A stretch of 64,000 nt of DNA from Streptomyces roseofulvus (GCF_039534915.1 NZ_BAAAWE010000001.1:5704001-5768000); one strand, 5' to 3'; numbered from the stretch's first letter, positions 7,685 through 16,521 are shown. Notes: generated by a model not told the origin, from the sequence alone. Program-made: numbers and translations.

Positions 7685-7748
7685 CGGACCTCCGGGATCC
7701 GGAGGTCCGAGCGCTGCTTTTGTGGGACCCCCACAAGCAAAGGGGGTC
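7685..7748 (+). terminator. Tandem and overlapping hairpins after the secreted-protein gene
   Basis: A perfect 11-bp stem spans 7685-7709 (loop GAT). It is followed by a 7-bp stem at 7720-7736 (loop ACC). A competing stem pairs 7726-7732 with 7742-7748, so the last two are mutually exclusive. The region lies between a stop codon and accB. Confidence 0.5.
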
Positions 7749-7856
7749 TCAGGCTGTGGGCTCGCTCTGCCGCCCCGCTGGTTCTGTCCGTCCCCGCCAG
7801 GAATCGACACGCGAGACTGTACGGAGTCGACGGCGGGGTTTCCTTGGTCGAGTTCG

Positions 7857-7862
7857 TAGGGT
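7857..7862 (+). promoter_or_regulatory. Candidate -10 box of accB (leaderless?)
   Basis: TAGGGT fits TAnnnT and ends six bases before the accB ATG, so transcription could begin at or next to the start codon. The same bases include a weak purine-rich stretch, so this is not decisive. Confidence 0.3.
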
Positions 7863-7868
7863 CGGTAC

Positions 7869-9452
7869 ATGACCCTTGTCGACGAGATCCCGAGCGAGCC
7901 CACCGACGCACGTGGCCGCGTCGCCGAACTGCACGTCCTGCGGGAGCAGGCGCTGGCCGGCCCCAGCGAGCGCGCGACCGAGGCCCAGCACGCGAAGGGC
8001 AAGCTGACGGCGCGCGAGCGCATCGAGCTGCTCCTCGACCCGGGTTCCTTCAACGAGGTCGAGCAGCTGCGCCGGCACCGCGCCCAGGGCTTCGGCCTGG
8101 AGGCGAAGAAGCCGTACACCGACGGTGTCATCACCGGCTGGGGCACGGTCGAGGGCCGGACGGTCTTCGTCTACGCGCACGACTTCCGGATCTTCGGCGG
8201 CGCGCTGGGCGAGGCCCACGCCACCAAGATCCACAAGATCATGGACATGGCCATCGCGGCCGGAGCGCCGCTGGTCTCCCTGAACGACGGCGCCGGCGCC
8301 CGCATCCAGGAGGGCGTCTCCGCGCTCGCCGGCTACGGCGGCATCTTCCAGCGCAACACCCGGGCGTCGGGTGTCATCCCGCAGATCAGCGTGATGCTCG
8401 GCCCGTGCGCCGGCGGCGCCGCCTACAGCCCGGCGCTGACCGACTTCGTCTTCATGGTCCGCGAGACCTCGCAGATGTTCATCACCGGCCCGGACGTCGT
8501 CAAGGCGGTCACCGGCGAGGAGATCACCCAGAACGGCCTCGGCGGCGCCGACGTGCACGCCGAGACCTCGGGCGTCGCGCACTTCGCGTACGACGACGAG
8601 GAGACCTGCATCGCCGAGGTCCGCTACCTGCTGTCGATGCTCCCGCAGAACAACCGCGAGAACCCTCCGGCCGCCCCCAGCGAGGACCCGGCCGACCGCC
8701 GCTCGGACGTCCTGCTCGACCTGGTGCCCGCCGACGGCAACCGCCCGTACGACATGCACAAGGTCATCGAGGAGCTCGTCGACGACGGCGACTTCCTGGA
8801 GATCCACGAGCGCTGGGCCCGCAACATCATCTGCGCGATGGCCCGCCTCGACGGCCAGGTCGTCGGCATCGTCGCCAACCAGCCGCAGTCGCTGGCCGGC
8901 GTCCTCGACATCGAGGCGTCCGAGAAGGCCGCCCGCTTCGTGCAGATGTGCGACGCCTTCAACATCCCGATCATCACTCTTCTGGACGTCCCCGGCTTCC
9001 TGCCCGGCGTCGACCAGGAGCACGGTGGAATCATCCGCCACGGCGCGAAGCTGCTGTACGCGTACTGCAACGCGACCGTGCCCCGGATCTCGCTGATCCT
9101 GCGCAAGGCCTACGGCGGCGCCTACATCGTCATGGACTCCCAGTCCATCGGCGCCGACCTGACGTACGCCTGGCCCACCAACGAAATCGCGGTCATGGGC
9201 GCCGAGGGCGCCGCCAACGTGATCTTCCGCAAGCAGATCGCCGAGGCCGAGGACTCCGAGGCCATGCGCGCCCGCATGGTCAAGGAGTACAAGGCCGAGC
9301 TGATGCACCCGTACTACGCGGCCGAACGCGGACTCGTCGACGACGTCATCGACCCCGCCGACACCCGCCAGGTGCTCATCCGGTCCCTCGCCATGCTCCG
9401 CACCAAGCACGCCGACCTGCCGTCCCGCAAGCACGGCAACCCGCCTCAGTAA
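7869..9452 (+). CDS. accB: Acetyl/propionyl-CoA carboxylase beta (carboxyltransferase) subunit
   Basis: The 527-residue product is the carboxyltransferase subunit of an acyl-CoA carboxylase, transferring CO2 from biotin to acetyl- or propionyl-CoA to make malonyl- or methylmalonyl-CoA for fatty acids and polyketides. The N-terminal crotonase half contains KGKLTARERIELLLDPGSF and the oxyanion-hole glycines GAGARIQEGVSALAGYGGIF. The C-terminal half contains LLDVPGFLPGVDQEHGGIIR and AYGGAYIVM. The residue at position 420 in GGAYIVM is isoleucine. In S. coelicolor the equivalent Ile420 marks AccB, while PccB has aspartate there, so a substrate range including acetyl-CoA is likely. The biotinylated alpha subunit is not in the window. 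The accE gene follows after 25 bases. Confidence 0.93.
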   Translation: MTLVDEIPSEPTDARGRVAELHVLREQALAGPSERATEAQHAKGKLTARERIELLLDPGSFNEVEQLRRHRAQGFGLEAKKPYTDGVITGWGTVEGRTVFVYAHDFRIFGGALGEAHATKIHKIMDMAIAAGAPLVSLNDGAGARIQEGVSALAGYGGIFQRNTRASGVIPQISVMLGPCAGGAAYSPALTDFVFMVRETSQMFITGPDVVKAVTGEEITQNGLGGADVHAETSGVAHFAYDDEETCIAEVRYLLSMLPQNNRENPPAAPSEDPADRRSDVLLDLVPADGNRPYDMHKVIEELVDDGDFLEIHERWARNIICAMARLDGQVVGIVANQPQSLAGVLDIEASEKAARFVQMCDAFNIPIITLLDVPGFLPGVDQEHGGIIRHGAKLLYAYCNATVPRISLILRKAYGGAYIVMDSQSIGADLTYAWPTNEIAVMGAEGAANVIFRKQIAEAEDSEAMRARMVKEYKAELMHPYYAAERGLVDDVIDPADTRQVLIRSLAMLRTKHADLPSRKHGNPPQ

Positions 9453-9477
9453 GACTCGGCATAAGGAGTCCACCGAA

Positions 9478-9681
9478 GTGACCACGCCTGCCACAGCCAA
9501 CCTTCTCCGCGTCGAGAAGGGCCACGCCGACCCCGAGGAGCTGGCCGCCATCACCGCGGTCCTGCTCGCCCGCGCCGCCGCGCAGCCCGAGCCGGCCGCC
9601 GCCCACCACGGCCGCACCACCGCCGGCTGGCGCCGCCTGGAGCGCGAGAACGGCTTCCGCGCCCCGCACAGCTGGCGCTGA
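9478..9681 (+). CDS. accE: Acyl-CoA carboxylase epsilon subunit
   Basis: This 67-residue protein has the composition of actinobacterial AccE/PccE epsilon subunits. It has an acidic N-terminal helix (VEKGHADPEELAAITAVLLA), an Ala/Pro linker, and the C-terminal WRRLERENGFRAPHSW end. The epsilon subunit bridges the alpha and beta subunits and stimulates carboxylase activity. The GTG start follows AAGGAG at a normal distance and lies 25 bases after accB, so the two are co-transcribed. A strong terminator follows. Confidence 0.9.
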   Translation: MTTPATANLLRVEKGHADPEELAAITAVLLARAAAQPEPAAAHHGRTTAGWRRLERENGFRAPHSWR

Positions 9682-9697
9682 CGCCCCGGACGCACGG

Positions 9698-9733
9698 AAA
9701 GGGCCCCCGCTCCTTCGAGGAGCGGGGGCCCTT
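9698..9733 (+). terminator. Strong terminator after accBE
   Basis: A 16-bp perfect stem with a TTCG tetraloop, from AAAGGGCC at 9698 to GGCCCTTT ending at 9733, closes the accB-accE operon. The convergent conservon operon ends 36 bases further on, so it may act in both directions. Confidence 0.85.
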
Positions 9734-9769
9734 TCGCGTGGCGGTGCTGCCGACGAGCCGTCGGGACGG

Positions 9770-10351
9770 TTACCGCAGGCGGGCCATGAGGGCGTGCTCG
9801 ACGAGGGTGATGAGCGCGCTCTTGGCGTCCGCGCGGTGGCGGGCGTCGGTGGTGATGATCGGGGTGTCGGGCCCGATCTGGAGGGCCTCGCGGACCTCCT
9901 CCGGGGCGTAGGGCTGGTTCCCGTCGAAGCCGTTGAGGGCGATGACGAAGGGGAGGCCCGAGTTCTCGAAGTAGTCGACGGCGGGGAAGCAGTCGGCGAG
10001 ACGGCGGGTGTCGACGAGGACGACGGCGCCGATGGCGCCGCGGACCAGGTCGTCCCACATGAACCAGAAGCGGTCCTGGCCGGGGGTGCCGAACAGATAC
10101 AGGATCAGGTCCTGGTCCAGCGTGATACGGCCGAAGTCCATGGCGACAGTCGTCGTCGTCTTGTCGCCGGTGTGCGTGAGGTCGTCGATGCCCGCGGACG
10201 CGGACGTCATGACGGCCTCGGTACGCAGCGGGTTGATCTCCGAGACGGCACCCACGAACGTGGTCTTGCCCACGCCGAAGCCGCCCGCCACCACGATCTT
10301 CGCGCTGGTGGTAGAACGGGCCGCGCCGCCGCTAGAGCTTGCGAAGTCCAC
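9770..10351 (-). CDS. cvnD: Conservon GTPase CvnD (first conservon)
   Basis: The 193-residue protein is a small Ras/Gtr-like GTPase of the DUF ATP/GTP-binding conservon type. The P-loop GGFGVGKTTFVG lies at about 22-33, the switch/G3 region LFGTPGQDRFWFMWDD near 88, and the G4-like ALNGFDG near 138. It is soluble and in S. coelicolor conservons works with CvnA, B and C in a membrane-associated signalling complex resembling a eukaryotic G-protein relay. It overlaps cvnC by 20 bases, so translation is coupled. It differs from the CvnD of the second conservon at only about seven positions, which points to duplication with strong constraint. Confidence 0.92.
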   Translation of the reverse strand: MDFASSSGGAARSTTSAKIVVAGGFGVGKTTFVGAVSEINPLRTEAVMTSASAGIDDLTHTGDKTTTTVAMDFGRITLDQDLILYLFGTPGQDRFWFMWDDLVRGAIGAVVLVDTRRLADCFPAVDYFENSGLPFVIALNGFDGNQPYAPEEVREALQIGPDTPIITTDARHRADAKSALITLVEHALMARLR

Positions 10352-10901
10352 TGAGCACCCTTTCGAGCAGTGTCACGTCTGGCTGACCGCCGGCGGCCTC
10401 GTCGCCGCCGGGCTGGTGGATGGCGACAAGTCCGGCCTCGGCCAGGTCGGCGACGAGGATCCGGGCAACGCCGAGGGGGATGGAGAGAAGGGCCGAGATC
10501 TCCGCGACCGACTTGATCTCGAAGCACAGCCGGCAGATCCGCTGGTGCTCGGGCAACTGCCCCTGCAGCCGGGCCGGATCGGCGGTCGTGCTGACCAGCG
10601 CCTCGATGGCGAGCTGGTAACGCGGCCGGGTGCGGCCGCCGGTCATCGCGTACGGACGCACGAGCGGGTTGTGCCCGCCGCCGGCACCCGCGCCGCCCGC
10701 GGCGCGCTGGGCCACCGGCTGCGCCTGCTGCTGCGGCTGGCCGTAAGGCTGGGGGACACCCTGTCTGCTGGGTGCGGAAGGGAAGTTGTACCGGTTCTGC
10801 GCGGTGTCGCCCATCGGCGCCTGATGCGCGTCGAAACCGTTGTAGGGGTTCGCCCCCGGGGGTGTTCCCACGTCTCCTCCTCCGACTGCTTCGCGGTCCA
10901 T
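10332..10901 (-). CDS. cvnC: Conservon DUF742 protein CvnC (first conservon)
   Basis: The 189-residue product carries a DUF742 domain in its last 115 residues. This starts at LVRPYAMTGGRTRPRYQLAI and continues as LLSIPLGVARILVADLAEAG, a winged-helix-like fold, ending VTLLERVLSGLRKL. The first 70 residues are a Pro/Gln/Gly-rich extension (QPYGQPQQQAQPVAQ) that the CvnC of the neighbouring conservon lacks. It sits third in the cvnA-B-C-D operon. CvnC proteins may link the roadblock protein CvnB to the GTPase CvnD. The start is ATG 10901, with AAGGGA just upstream. Confidence 0.9.
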   Translation of the reverse strand: MDREAVGGGDVGTPPGANPYNGFDAHQAPMGDTAQNRYNFPSAPSRQGVPQPYGQPQQQAQPVAQRAAGGAGAGGGHNPLVRPYAMTGGRTRPRYQLAIEALVSTTADPARLQGQLPEHQRICRLCFEIKSVAEISALLSIPLGVARILVADLAEAGLVAIHQPGGDEAAGGQPDVTLLERVLSGLRKL

Positions 10902-10964
10902 GTCCCTTGGAGCCGCGTCACCGCACCCTAACGGTGCGGTGACCTGAAACGCACTCTGTGTCTG

Positions 10965-11387
10965 TTAGTTGAGAAGACTTCCCTGGAGCTCGGCCCGCAG
11001 GTCCGGGGTGAGGACGGAGCCGGCCCGGTCCACCAGCAGGGCCATCTCGTAGCCCACGAGACCGATGTCGGACTCCGGGTGGGCGAGGACGGCCAGCGAG
11101 GAACCGTCCGAGACCGACATGATGAAGAGGAAGCCGCGCTCCATCTCCACCACGGTCTGGTTGACCGCGCCGCCCTCGAAGATCCGGGACGCGCCCGCCG
11201 TCAGCGAGGTCAGCCCGGACGCGACCGCCGCCAGCTGGTCGGCACGGTCCCGGGGGAAGCCCTCGGACATGGCCAGCAGGAGTCCGTCGGCGGAGACCAC
11301 CACCGTGTGGGACACCCCGGGGGTGTTGTCCACGAAGTTGGTGATCAACCAGTTCAGATTCTGCGCCGCCTGGCTCATCGCGCTCAC
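10965..11387 (-). CDS. cvnB: Conservon roadblock/LC7 protein CvnB (first conservon)
   Basis: The 140-residue product is a roadblock/LC7-fold protein, the family that regulates small GTPases (compare MglB). It begins MSAMSQAAQNLNWLITNFVD and has the domain core GVSHTVVVSADGLLLAMSEG. The GTG at 11387 is preferred as start: it lies one base after the cvnA stop and 7 bases after an AGGAG that is part of the last cvnA codons. The next ATG at 11378 has no suitably spaced RBS. Translation is therefore coupled to cvnA. Its second-conservon twin is nearly identical. Confidence 0.9.
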   Translation of the reverse strand: MSAMSQAAQNLNWLITNFVDNTPGVSHTVVVSADGLLLAMSEGFPRDRADQLAAVASGLTSLTAGASRIFEGGAVNQTVVEMERGFLFIMSVSDGSSLAVLAHPESDIGLVGYEMALLVDRAGSVLTPDLRAELQGSLLN

Positions 11388-11388
11388 A

Positions 11389-14300
11389 CTAACGCTCCTG
11401 GTTGTAGGTATTACCCGGGCCGAGGCCCGATCCGTTCGTGTCCGACCCCGCGGTGCGTCCCTGCTGGACACCGCGGCGCAGGTTGCTCAACCTGCCCCGG
11501 ACGTCCTCGGGCGCGCGGGAGACCTGGGGGCCGCCCTGCGGGGTCTGCTCCGCGGTGCCCTCGACCAGGTTGGCCTTGGGGACGCGCCGGGGGAGACCGG
11601 ACGGAGTGACTCCGCCCGCCTTCGGCTCGCGGAGCTTCTTGGCCTGCTCCCAGCGCTCGTCATTGGCCGAGCGCCATTCGTCGGAGCCGTCGTTCTGGTT
11701 CTGCTGGTCCTGCCCCACCGGCTGCGCGGGCTGGGCCGGCGGCACGGGCCGCTGCGCCTGGGGCGCCTGCGGGGCGGCACCGCCGCGGCGCGGCAGACCG
11801 GCGTCGGTCAGTCCGTTGCCGGTGTCCGGAGCGGGACTCGGAGCCGGAGCCGGACGGTCGAAGCCTACGCGCTCGTGGCCCTGTTCGGGAGCGGCCTGCG
11901 AAGATTCCGATTCCGGTCGGTAACCCTGGTCGAAAGCACCCTGGTAGGAGCTCTGCGCGGGCCACTCACCCTGGTGGGACTGGGCTTCGAACGCCTGGTC
12001 GTATCCGGCGTGAGTCTGCTCCTGAGCGCCGTACGCCGCTTCCGCATACGCCTGCTGCGGGTACGCCTCGGACTGCTGTCCGTACTCCTCGTACCCCTGC
12101 TGCTGGGGGTAGCCGTAGCCGTCCTGCGGCTGCTGCTCGTAGCCCTGGGCGTACTCCTGGCCGTACTCGCCGGCGTACTCCTGGGCCTGCGGCTGCTGCT
12201 CGTACTCCTGCGGGTACTCCTGGCCGTAGCCCTGCTCCTGGGCGTACTCGCCGCCCTGCCCGGCCTCCTCGGCGTAGAGCGGCGCGTCGCCGCCCTGCAC
12301 CTGGGCCTCCAGGGCCGCCCGGCGCTCCTCGCGCATCAGCGAGCGGTTGACCGGGTCGAGCTGACGGCCCTCGCCCTGCTGCTCGTACCGCGAGTCGTCG
12401 AAGCCGAGCTCGGCGGCGGTGCGCATCGGGGCCGCCTGGGCCTCGAAGCCGCCCTGCTGCTGGTGCGGGATGATCTGGGAGACCGTGAAGTCGTCCTGGA
12501 CCGGCTGCTCGCCACCGCCACCGTGGGTGATCGCGTCCGGCAGCATGACCAGCGAGGTGGTGCCGGCCTGCTCGCCCGAGGGGCGGAGCTGGACGCGGAT
12601 GCCGTGCCGGTCGGAGAGCCGGCCGACCACGAAGAGTCCCATGCGCTGGGAGACGGCCGCGTCCACGGTGGGCGGGTTCGCCAGCTTGTGGTTGATGTCC
12701 GCGAAGTCCTCGGCGGTGAGGCCGATGCCCTTGTCGTGGATCTCGACCATCACGCGGCCGTCGGGGAGACGGGTCGCGGTGACGCGGACCTTGGTCTGCG
12801 GGGAGGAGAACGTGGTGGCGTTCTCCAGGAGCTCGGCGAGCAGGTGCACGAGGTCGGTCACGGCCTGGCCGTGGATCTCGGCCTCCGGCACGCCGGCGAT
12901 CTCGATGCGCTCGTACTGCTCCACCTCGGAGGAGGCGGCGCGCAGCACGTCGACCAGCGGGACCGGCTGGTCCCAGCGGCGGCCCGGCTCCTCGCCGGCG
13001 AGGACGAGGAGGTTCTCGCCGTTGCGGCGCATACGGGTGGCCAGGTGGTCCAGCTTGAAGAGGTTCTCCAGCTGGTCCGGGTCGGCCTCGTTGTTCTCCA
13101 GGTCGGTGATGAGGGTCAGCTGGCCCTCGATCAGCGACTGGTTGCGGCGCGAGAGGTTGGTGAAGATCGCGTTGACGTTGCCGCGGAGCATGGCCTGCTC
13201 GGCGGCGAGCCGGACGGCCTCGCGGTGGACCTGGTCGAAGGCGCGGGCGACCTCGCCGATCTCGTCCTGCGAGTCGATCGGGATGGGCTGCACGCGGGTG
13301 TCGACCCGGCCCGGCTCGGTCCGGGAGAGCTGGTCGACCAGCATCGGCAGGCGCTGCTCGGCGATGCCGAAGGCCGCGGTGCGCAGCTCGCGCATCGAGC
13401 GGCTCATCTGGCGGGCCATCATCCCGGCGAGGATGAAGGCGGCGAGCAGGGCGATGACGACGATGGCGCCGGTGACCCAGGCGTCGGTCTTGGCCTCGTC
13501 GGAGATCGCGGTGGCCTCGGCCACGGCCTTGTCGACGAGGGCCTTCTCGACCTCGCTGTAGCCGTCGAACTTGGCGGTGGCGACGGCCAGCCAGGTCTCG
13601 GCGGTGACGCCCTTGGCGGCGAGCGCCTTGATCGCGTCCGCGTCCTCGGCGGTGCCGATCAGCCCGGCGACGCCGGAGTAGACCGATCCGTCCTTGCCCT
13701 TGGGCAGGGTGACGTCGGCGGCCCGCATCTTCTTCTCGCCGTCGGCGGCCTTGCCGGCCATCACCTTCTTCAGGCGCTCGACGTCCTCGGCGGTACCACC
13801 GGAGTTGTACTCGCCGAGGGCGATCTGCTCCAGGTAGTTGTACGAGTTGAAGGCGACCGACTGCTGGGCGAAGACGGCGTCCTTGGCGCTGGGCCGGACG
13901 AGCAGGTGGGTGCCGATGGAGCGCTGGAGCGACCCGGCGCCCTTGGCGAGCTGGATGGCGTAGACGGTCCGGCCGTAGCTGGTGACGTTGCCGGTGCCCA
14001 GGCCGAGCTCGTTGGCGAACTCCATGAGGTAGTGCTGGACGCCGGTGTAGCCGAGCTCGGTGTTCACCGGGTCGTGCGCGGCCGTGTAGGCGGCCTTGCG
14101 GAGCGCGGCGAGCTTGGGCTCCTCGTTCTTGAACGTCTGCAGACGCCGTTCGAGGCCCTGGCCCGAGGGCATGTTCTTGACGGCCTCGTCGAAGGCGGCG
14201 CGGGCCGCGTCCGTGGCGGCGTACGCCCGGGTGATCTCGTCGCCGCCGCGGTCCTTGCCGGAGAGCAGCGGGGCGGCCGTCAGGTCGCGCTCGTTGAGGA

Positions 14301-14607
14301 GGGCGGTGGAGTACTCCGAGGCGGCGCGCACGATGAGCGCCGTCTTCTCGGCGTCCTGGGCTTCCTGCCAGGTGTCGATGGACCCCTTGACCTGGAAGCC
14401 GCCCATCACGAGGCCGACGAGCACGGGTATGAGGAGGATCGCGTTCAGGCGGGTGGGCACGCGCCAGTTGCGCGGGGACAGCCGGCTGGAGCTGCCCCGC
14501 GGGGCGGGTGCGGGCGCGGGCGTCACCGGTACGTCCGCGGGCGACACAGCGCCGCGCGACGGCGGGGTGAAGTTGCCCCGCGCCTCCTGCTCCGCGGAGC
14601 CATCCAT
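11389..14607 (-). CDS. cvnA: Conservon sensor kinase-like protein CvnA (first conservon)
   Basis: The 1,072-residue protein is a membrane histidine-kinase-like sensor. The first transmembrane helix (about 55-73, LNAILLIPVLVGLVMGG) is followed by a large extracytoplasmic nitrate/nitrite-sensing-type helical domain. A second helix lies at about 382-402 (AIVVIALLAAFILAGMM), then HAMP and a DHp-like helix with KLDHLATRMRRN near 519. The HATPase domain has an N box (AELLENATTF, about 585) and G box (DKGIGL, about 625). Residues from about 700 are Gln/Tyr/Pro-rich and probably disordered, and end in a conserved tag containing GLPRRVPKANLV. It is first in the operon, under ATG 14607. Whether it is an active kinase is unknown. 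Confidence 0.9.
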   Translation of the reverse strand: MDGSAEQEARGNFTPPSRGAVSPADVPVTPAPAPAPRGSSSRLSPRNWRVPTRLNAILLIPVLVGLVMGGFQVKGSIDTWQEAQDAEKTALIVRAASEYSTALLNERDLTAAPLLSGKDRGGDEITRAYAATDAARAAFDEAVKNMPSGQGLERRLQTFKNEEPKLAALRKAAYTAAHDPVNTELGYTGVQHYLMEFANELGLGTGNVTSYGRTVYAIQLAKGAGSLQRSIGTHLLVRPSAKDAVFAQQSVAFNSYNYLEQIALGEYNSGGTAEDVERLKKVMAGKAADGEKKMRAADVTLPKGKDGSVYSGVAGLIGTAEDADAIKALAAKGVTAETWLAVATAKFDGYSEVEKALVDKAVAEATAISDEAKTDAWVTGAIVVIALLAAFILAGMMARQMSRSMRELRTAAFGIAEQRLPMLVDQLSRTEPGRVDTRVQPIPIDSQDEIGEVARAFDQVHREAVRLAAEQAMLRGNVNAIFTNLSRRNQSLIEGQLTLITDLENNEADPDQLENLFKLDHLATRMRRNGENLLVLAGEEPGRRWDQPVPLVDVLRAASSEVEQYERIEIAGVPEAEIHGQAVTDLVHLLAELLENATTFSSPQTKVRVTATRLPDGRVMVEIHDKGIGLTAEDFADINHKLANPPTVDAAVSQRMGLFVVGRLSDRHGIRVQLRPSGEQAGTTSLVMLPDAITHGGGGEQPVQDDFTVSQIIPHQQQGGFEAQAAPMRTAAELGFDDSRYEQQGEGRQLDPVNRSLMREERRAALEAQVQGGDAPLYAEEAGQGGEYAQEQGYGQEYPQEYEQQPQAQEYAGEYGQEYAQGYEQQPQDGYGYPQQQGYEEYGQQSEAYPQQAYAEAAYGAQEQTHAGYDQAFEAQSHQGEWPAQSSYQGAFDQGYRPESESSQAAPEQGHERVGFDRPAPAPSPAPDTGNGLTDAGLPRRGGAAPQAPQAQRPVPPAQPAQPVGQDQQNQNDGSDEWRSANDERWEQAKKLREPKAGGVTPSGLPRRVPKANLVEGTAEQTPQGGPQVSRAPEDVRGRLSNLRRGVQQGRTAGSDTNGSGLGPGNTYNQER

Positions 14608-14969
14608 GCTTCGCCTCACTCGACCAACAACCTCTCGGCGTCGGCACCTACGTCGTGCCGGTGTTTCGTTCAGGGCCGTACTACTCGGGAGTTCATGAAT
14701 TGCAGCACGTGAAGGGGGTCCGTTCCAAACAGTGGGACGGGCCCCCTTTCCGTGGCCCACGCCTCGCATAAAACGGGCATAAAGAGCGAGCCCCGCCAAA
14801 TGGCGGGGCTCATGTGAGCGCAGCGGCACCGACCGGATGCGTCGGGTGTCCGAGGCGCCCCAATTCTCTGTCGAAATGTTATGAAGCCCGGGCCGGCCGT
14901 GTCGAAGGACACAGATCCACTCCGGACGGCCCGGTACGGGGGCATATGACAACTGCCCTGGGGGGCGGC
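14608..14969. other. Intergenic region between the two conservons
   Basis: This 362-base gap holds the upstream region of the first conservon. It contains an inverted repeat CGGCAC/GTGCCG (14642-14660), an imperfect long hairpin with a purine/pyrimidine base (14711-14747), and the 10-bp terminator of the second conservon (14788-14811). I see no coding frame with convincing support. Confidence 0.6.
14788..14811 (-). terminator. Terminator of the second conservon operon
   Basis: A perfect 10-bp stem (14788-14797 with 14802-14811, loop AAAT) lies about 160 bases beyond the cvnD stop. On the minus strand it is followed by a CTCTTTAT stretch. Confidence 0.65.
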
Positions 14970-15551
14970 CTACTTGAGTCGGGCCATGAGCGCGTGCTCG
15001 ACGAGGGTGATCAGCGCGCTCTTGGCGTCCGCGCGGTGGCGGGCGTCGGTGGTGATGATCGGGGTGTCGGGCCCGATCTGCAGAGCCTCGCGGACCTCGT
15101 CCGGCGTGTACGGCTGGGCGCCGTCGAAGCCGTTCAGGGCGATGACGAACGGCAGACCGCTGTTCTCGAAGTAGTCGACGGCGGGGAAGCAGTCGGCGAG
15201 ACGGCGGGTGTCGACGAGGACGACGGCGCCGATGGCGCCGCGGACCAGGTCGTCCCACATGAACCAGAAGCGGTCCTGGCCGGGGGTGCCGAACAGGTAC
15301 AGGATCAGGTCCTGGTCCAGCGTGATGCGGCCGAAGTCCATCGCCACCGTGGTGGTGGTCTTGCCACCGGTGTGGGTCAGGTCGTCGATCCCGGCGGAGG
15401 CCGCGGTCATCACGGCCTCGGTACGCAGCGGGTTGATCTCCGAGACGGCGCCCACGAACGTGGTCTTGCCCACGCCGAAGCCACCGGCCACCACGATCTT
15501 CGCGCTGGTGGTCGATCTGGCCGCGCCGCCGTTAGAGCTTGCGAAGTCCAC
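14970..15551 (-). CDS. cvnD: Conservon GTPase CvnD (second conservon)
   Basis: This 193-residue small GTPase is about 96% identical by eye to the first conservon's CvnD. It has the same P-loop GGFGVGKTTFVG, G3-like LFGTPGQDRFWF and NGFDG motifs. It should bind and hydrolyse GTP under control of its CvnB/CvnC partners. The gene overlaps cvnC by 20 bases, exactly as in the first conservon. Such identity between tandem paralogues suggests either recent duplication or gene conversion; the flanking CvnA and CvnC copies are far more divergent. Confidence 0.92.
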   Translation of the reverse strand: MDFASSNGGAARSTTSAKIVVAGGFGVGKTTFVGAVSEINPLRTEAVMTAASAGIDDLTHTGGKTTTTVAMDFGRITLDQDLILYLFGTPGQDRFWFMWDDLVRGAIGAVVLVDTRRLADCFPAVDYFENSGLPFVIALNGFDGAQPYTPDEVREALQIGPDTPIITTDARHRADAKSALITLVEHALMARLK

Positions 15552-15942
15552 TGAGCACCCTTTCGAGCAGTGTCACGTCCGGCGTGCCGCCGGCTTCTCC
15601 GTTGCCCGGCTGGTGAATGGCCACCATGCCCGCCTCGGCCAGGTCGGCCACGAGGATCCGGGCGACGCCGAGCGGCATCGACAGCAGTGCGGACACCTCG
15701 GCCACCGACTTGACCTCACGGCACAGGTGGCAGATGCGCTGGTGCTCGGGGAGGAGCGTGGCGAGGTGCGCCGGGTCGGCCGTGGTGCTGACCAGCGCCT
15801 CGATGGCGAGCTGGTAGCGCGGCCGGGTCCGGCCGCCGGTCATCGCGTACGGACGGACCAGCGGCTGGTCGCCCTCATGACCGTACGGATCGTCCAGGGA
15901 CGAGCCGCCGTACGGATCGTGAGTGGCGGGGGGCGGGGTCAT
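15532..15942 (-). CDS. cvnC: Conservon DUF742 protein CvnC (second conservon)
   Basis: The 136-residue product is a nearly bare DUF742 domain, with only about 22 residues before LVRPYAMTGGRTRPRYQLAI. The core LLSMPLGVARILVADLAEAG and end VTLLERVLSGLRKL match the first conservon's CvnC. The long Pro/Gln N-terminal extension of that protein is missing here. The start is ATG 15942, with GGAGG five bases upstream. It overlaps cvnD and lies 156 bases after cvnB. Confidence 0.9.
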   Translation of the reverse strand: MTPPPATHDPYGGSSLDDPYGHEGDQPLVRPYAMTGGRTRPRYQLAIEALVSTTADPAHLATLLPEHQRICHLCREVKSVAEVSALLSMPLGVARILVADLAEAGMVAIHQPGNGEAGGTPDVTLLERVLSGLRKL

Positions 15943-16098
15943 GAATCCTCCGGGCGTGACAGCAAGGCATCTGCCGTCTGATGGGGCCGGTGGGGGGCCG
16001 GATGGGGCGGCCGGACGATTGAACGGTGCCGGGGGCGGTACGTGTGGGGGACGTACCGCCCCGTCGGGGGGACAGGTGCCGTGAGCGGGTGGGGACCG

Positions 16099-16521
16099 CT
16101 AGTGCAGCAGGCTGCCCTGGAGCTCCGCGCGGAGATCCGGGGTGAGGACGCTGCCGGCCCGGTCGACCAGCAGCGCCATCTCGTAGCCCACGAGGCCGAT
16201 GTCGCACTCCGGGTGCGCGAGCACGGCCAGCGAGGAGCCGTCCGAGACCGACATGAGGAAGAGGAAGCCGCGCTCCATCTCCACCACGGTCTGCGCCACG
16301 GGACCGCCCTCGAAGATCCGGGAGGCGCCCGCGGTCAGCGAGGTGAGCCCGGACGCGACCGCCGCCAGCTGGTCGGCACGATCGCGGGGGAATCCTTCGG
16401 ACATGGCCAGCAGCAGGCCGTCGGCGGAGACCACCACCGTGTGGGACACCCCGGGGGTGTTGTCCACGAAGTTGGTGATCAACCAGTTCAGGTTCTGCGC
16501 CGCCTGGCTCATCGCGCTCAA
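16099..16521 (-). CDS. cvnB: Conservon roadblock/LC7 protein CvnB (second conservon)
   Basis: This 140-residue roadblock/LC7 protein differs from the first conservon's CvnB at only a few positions, for example VAQ for VNQ and H for N at the C-terminus. The likely start is TTG 16521, directly abutting the cvnA stop, with AGGAG 6 bases upstream inside the last cvnA codons. The arrangement mirrors the first conservon, where GTG is used. An ATG at 16512 is the alternative. Confidence 0.88.
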   Translation of the reverse strand: MSAMSQAAQNLNWLITNFVDNTPGVSHTVVVSADGLLLAMSEGFPRDRADQLAAVASGLTSLTAGASRIFEGGPVAQTVVEMERGFLFLMSVSDGSSLAVLAHPECDIGLVGYEMALLVDRAGSVLTPDLRAELQGSLLH

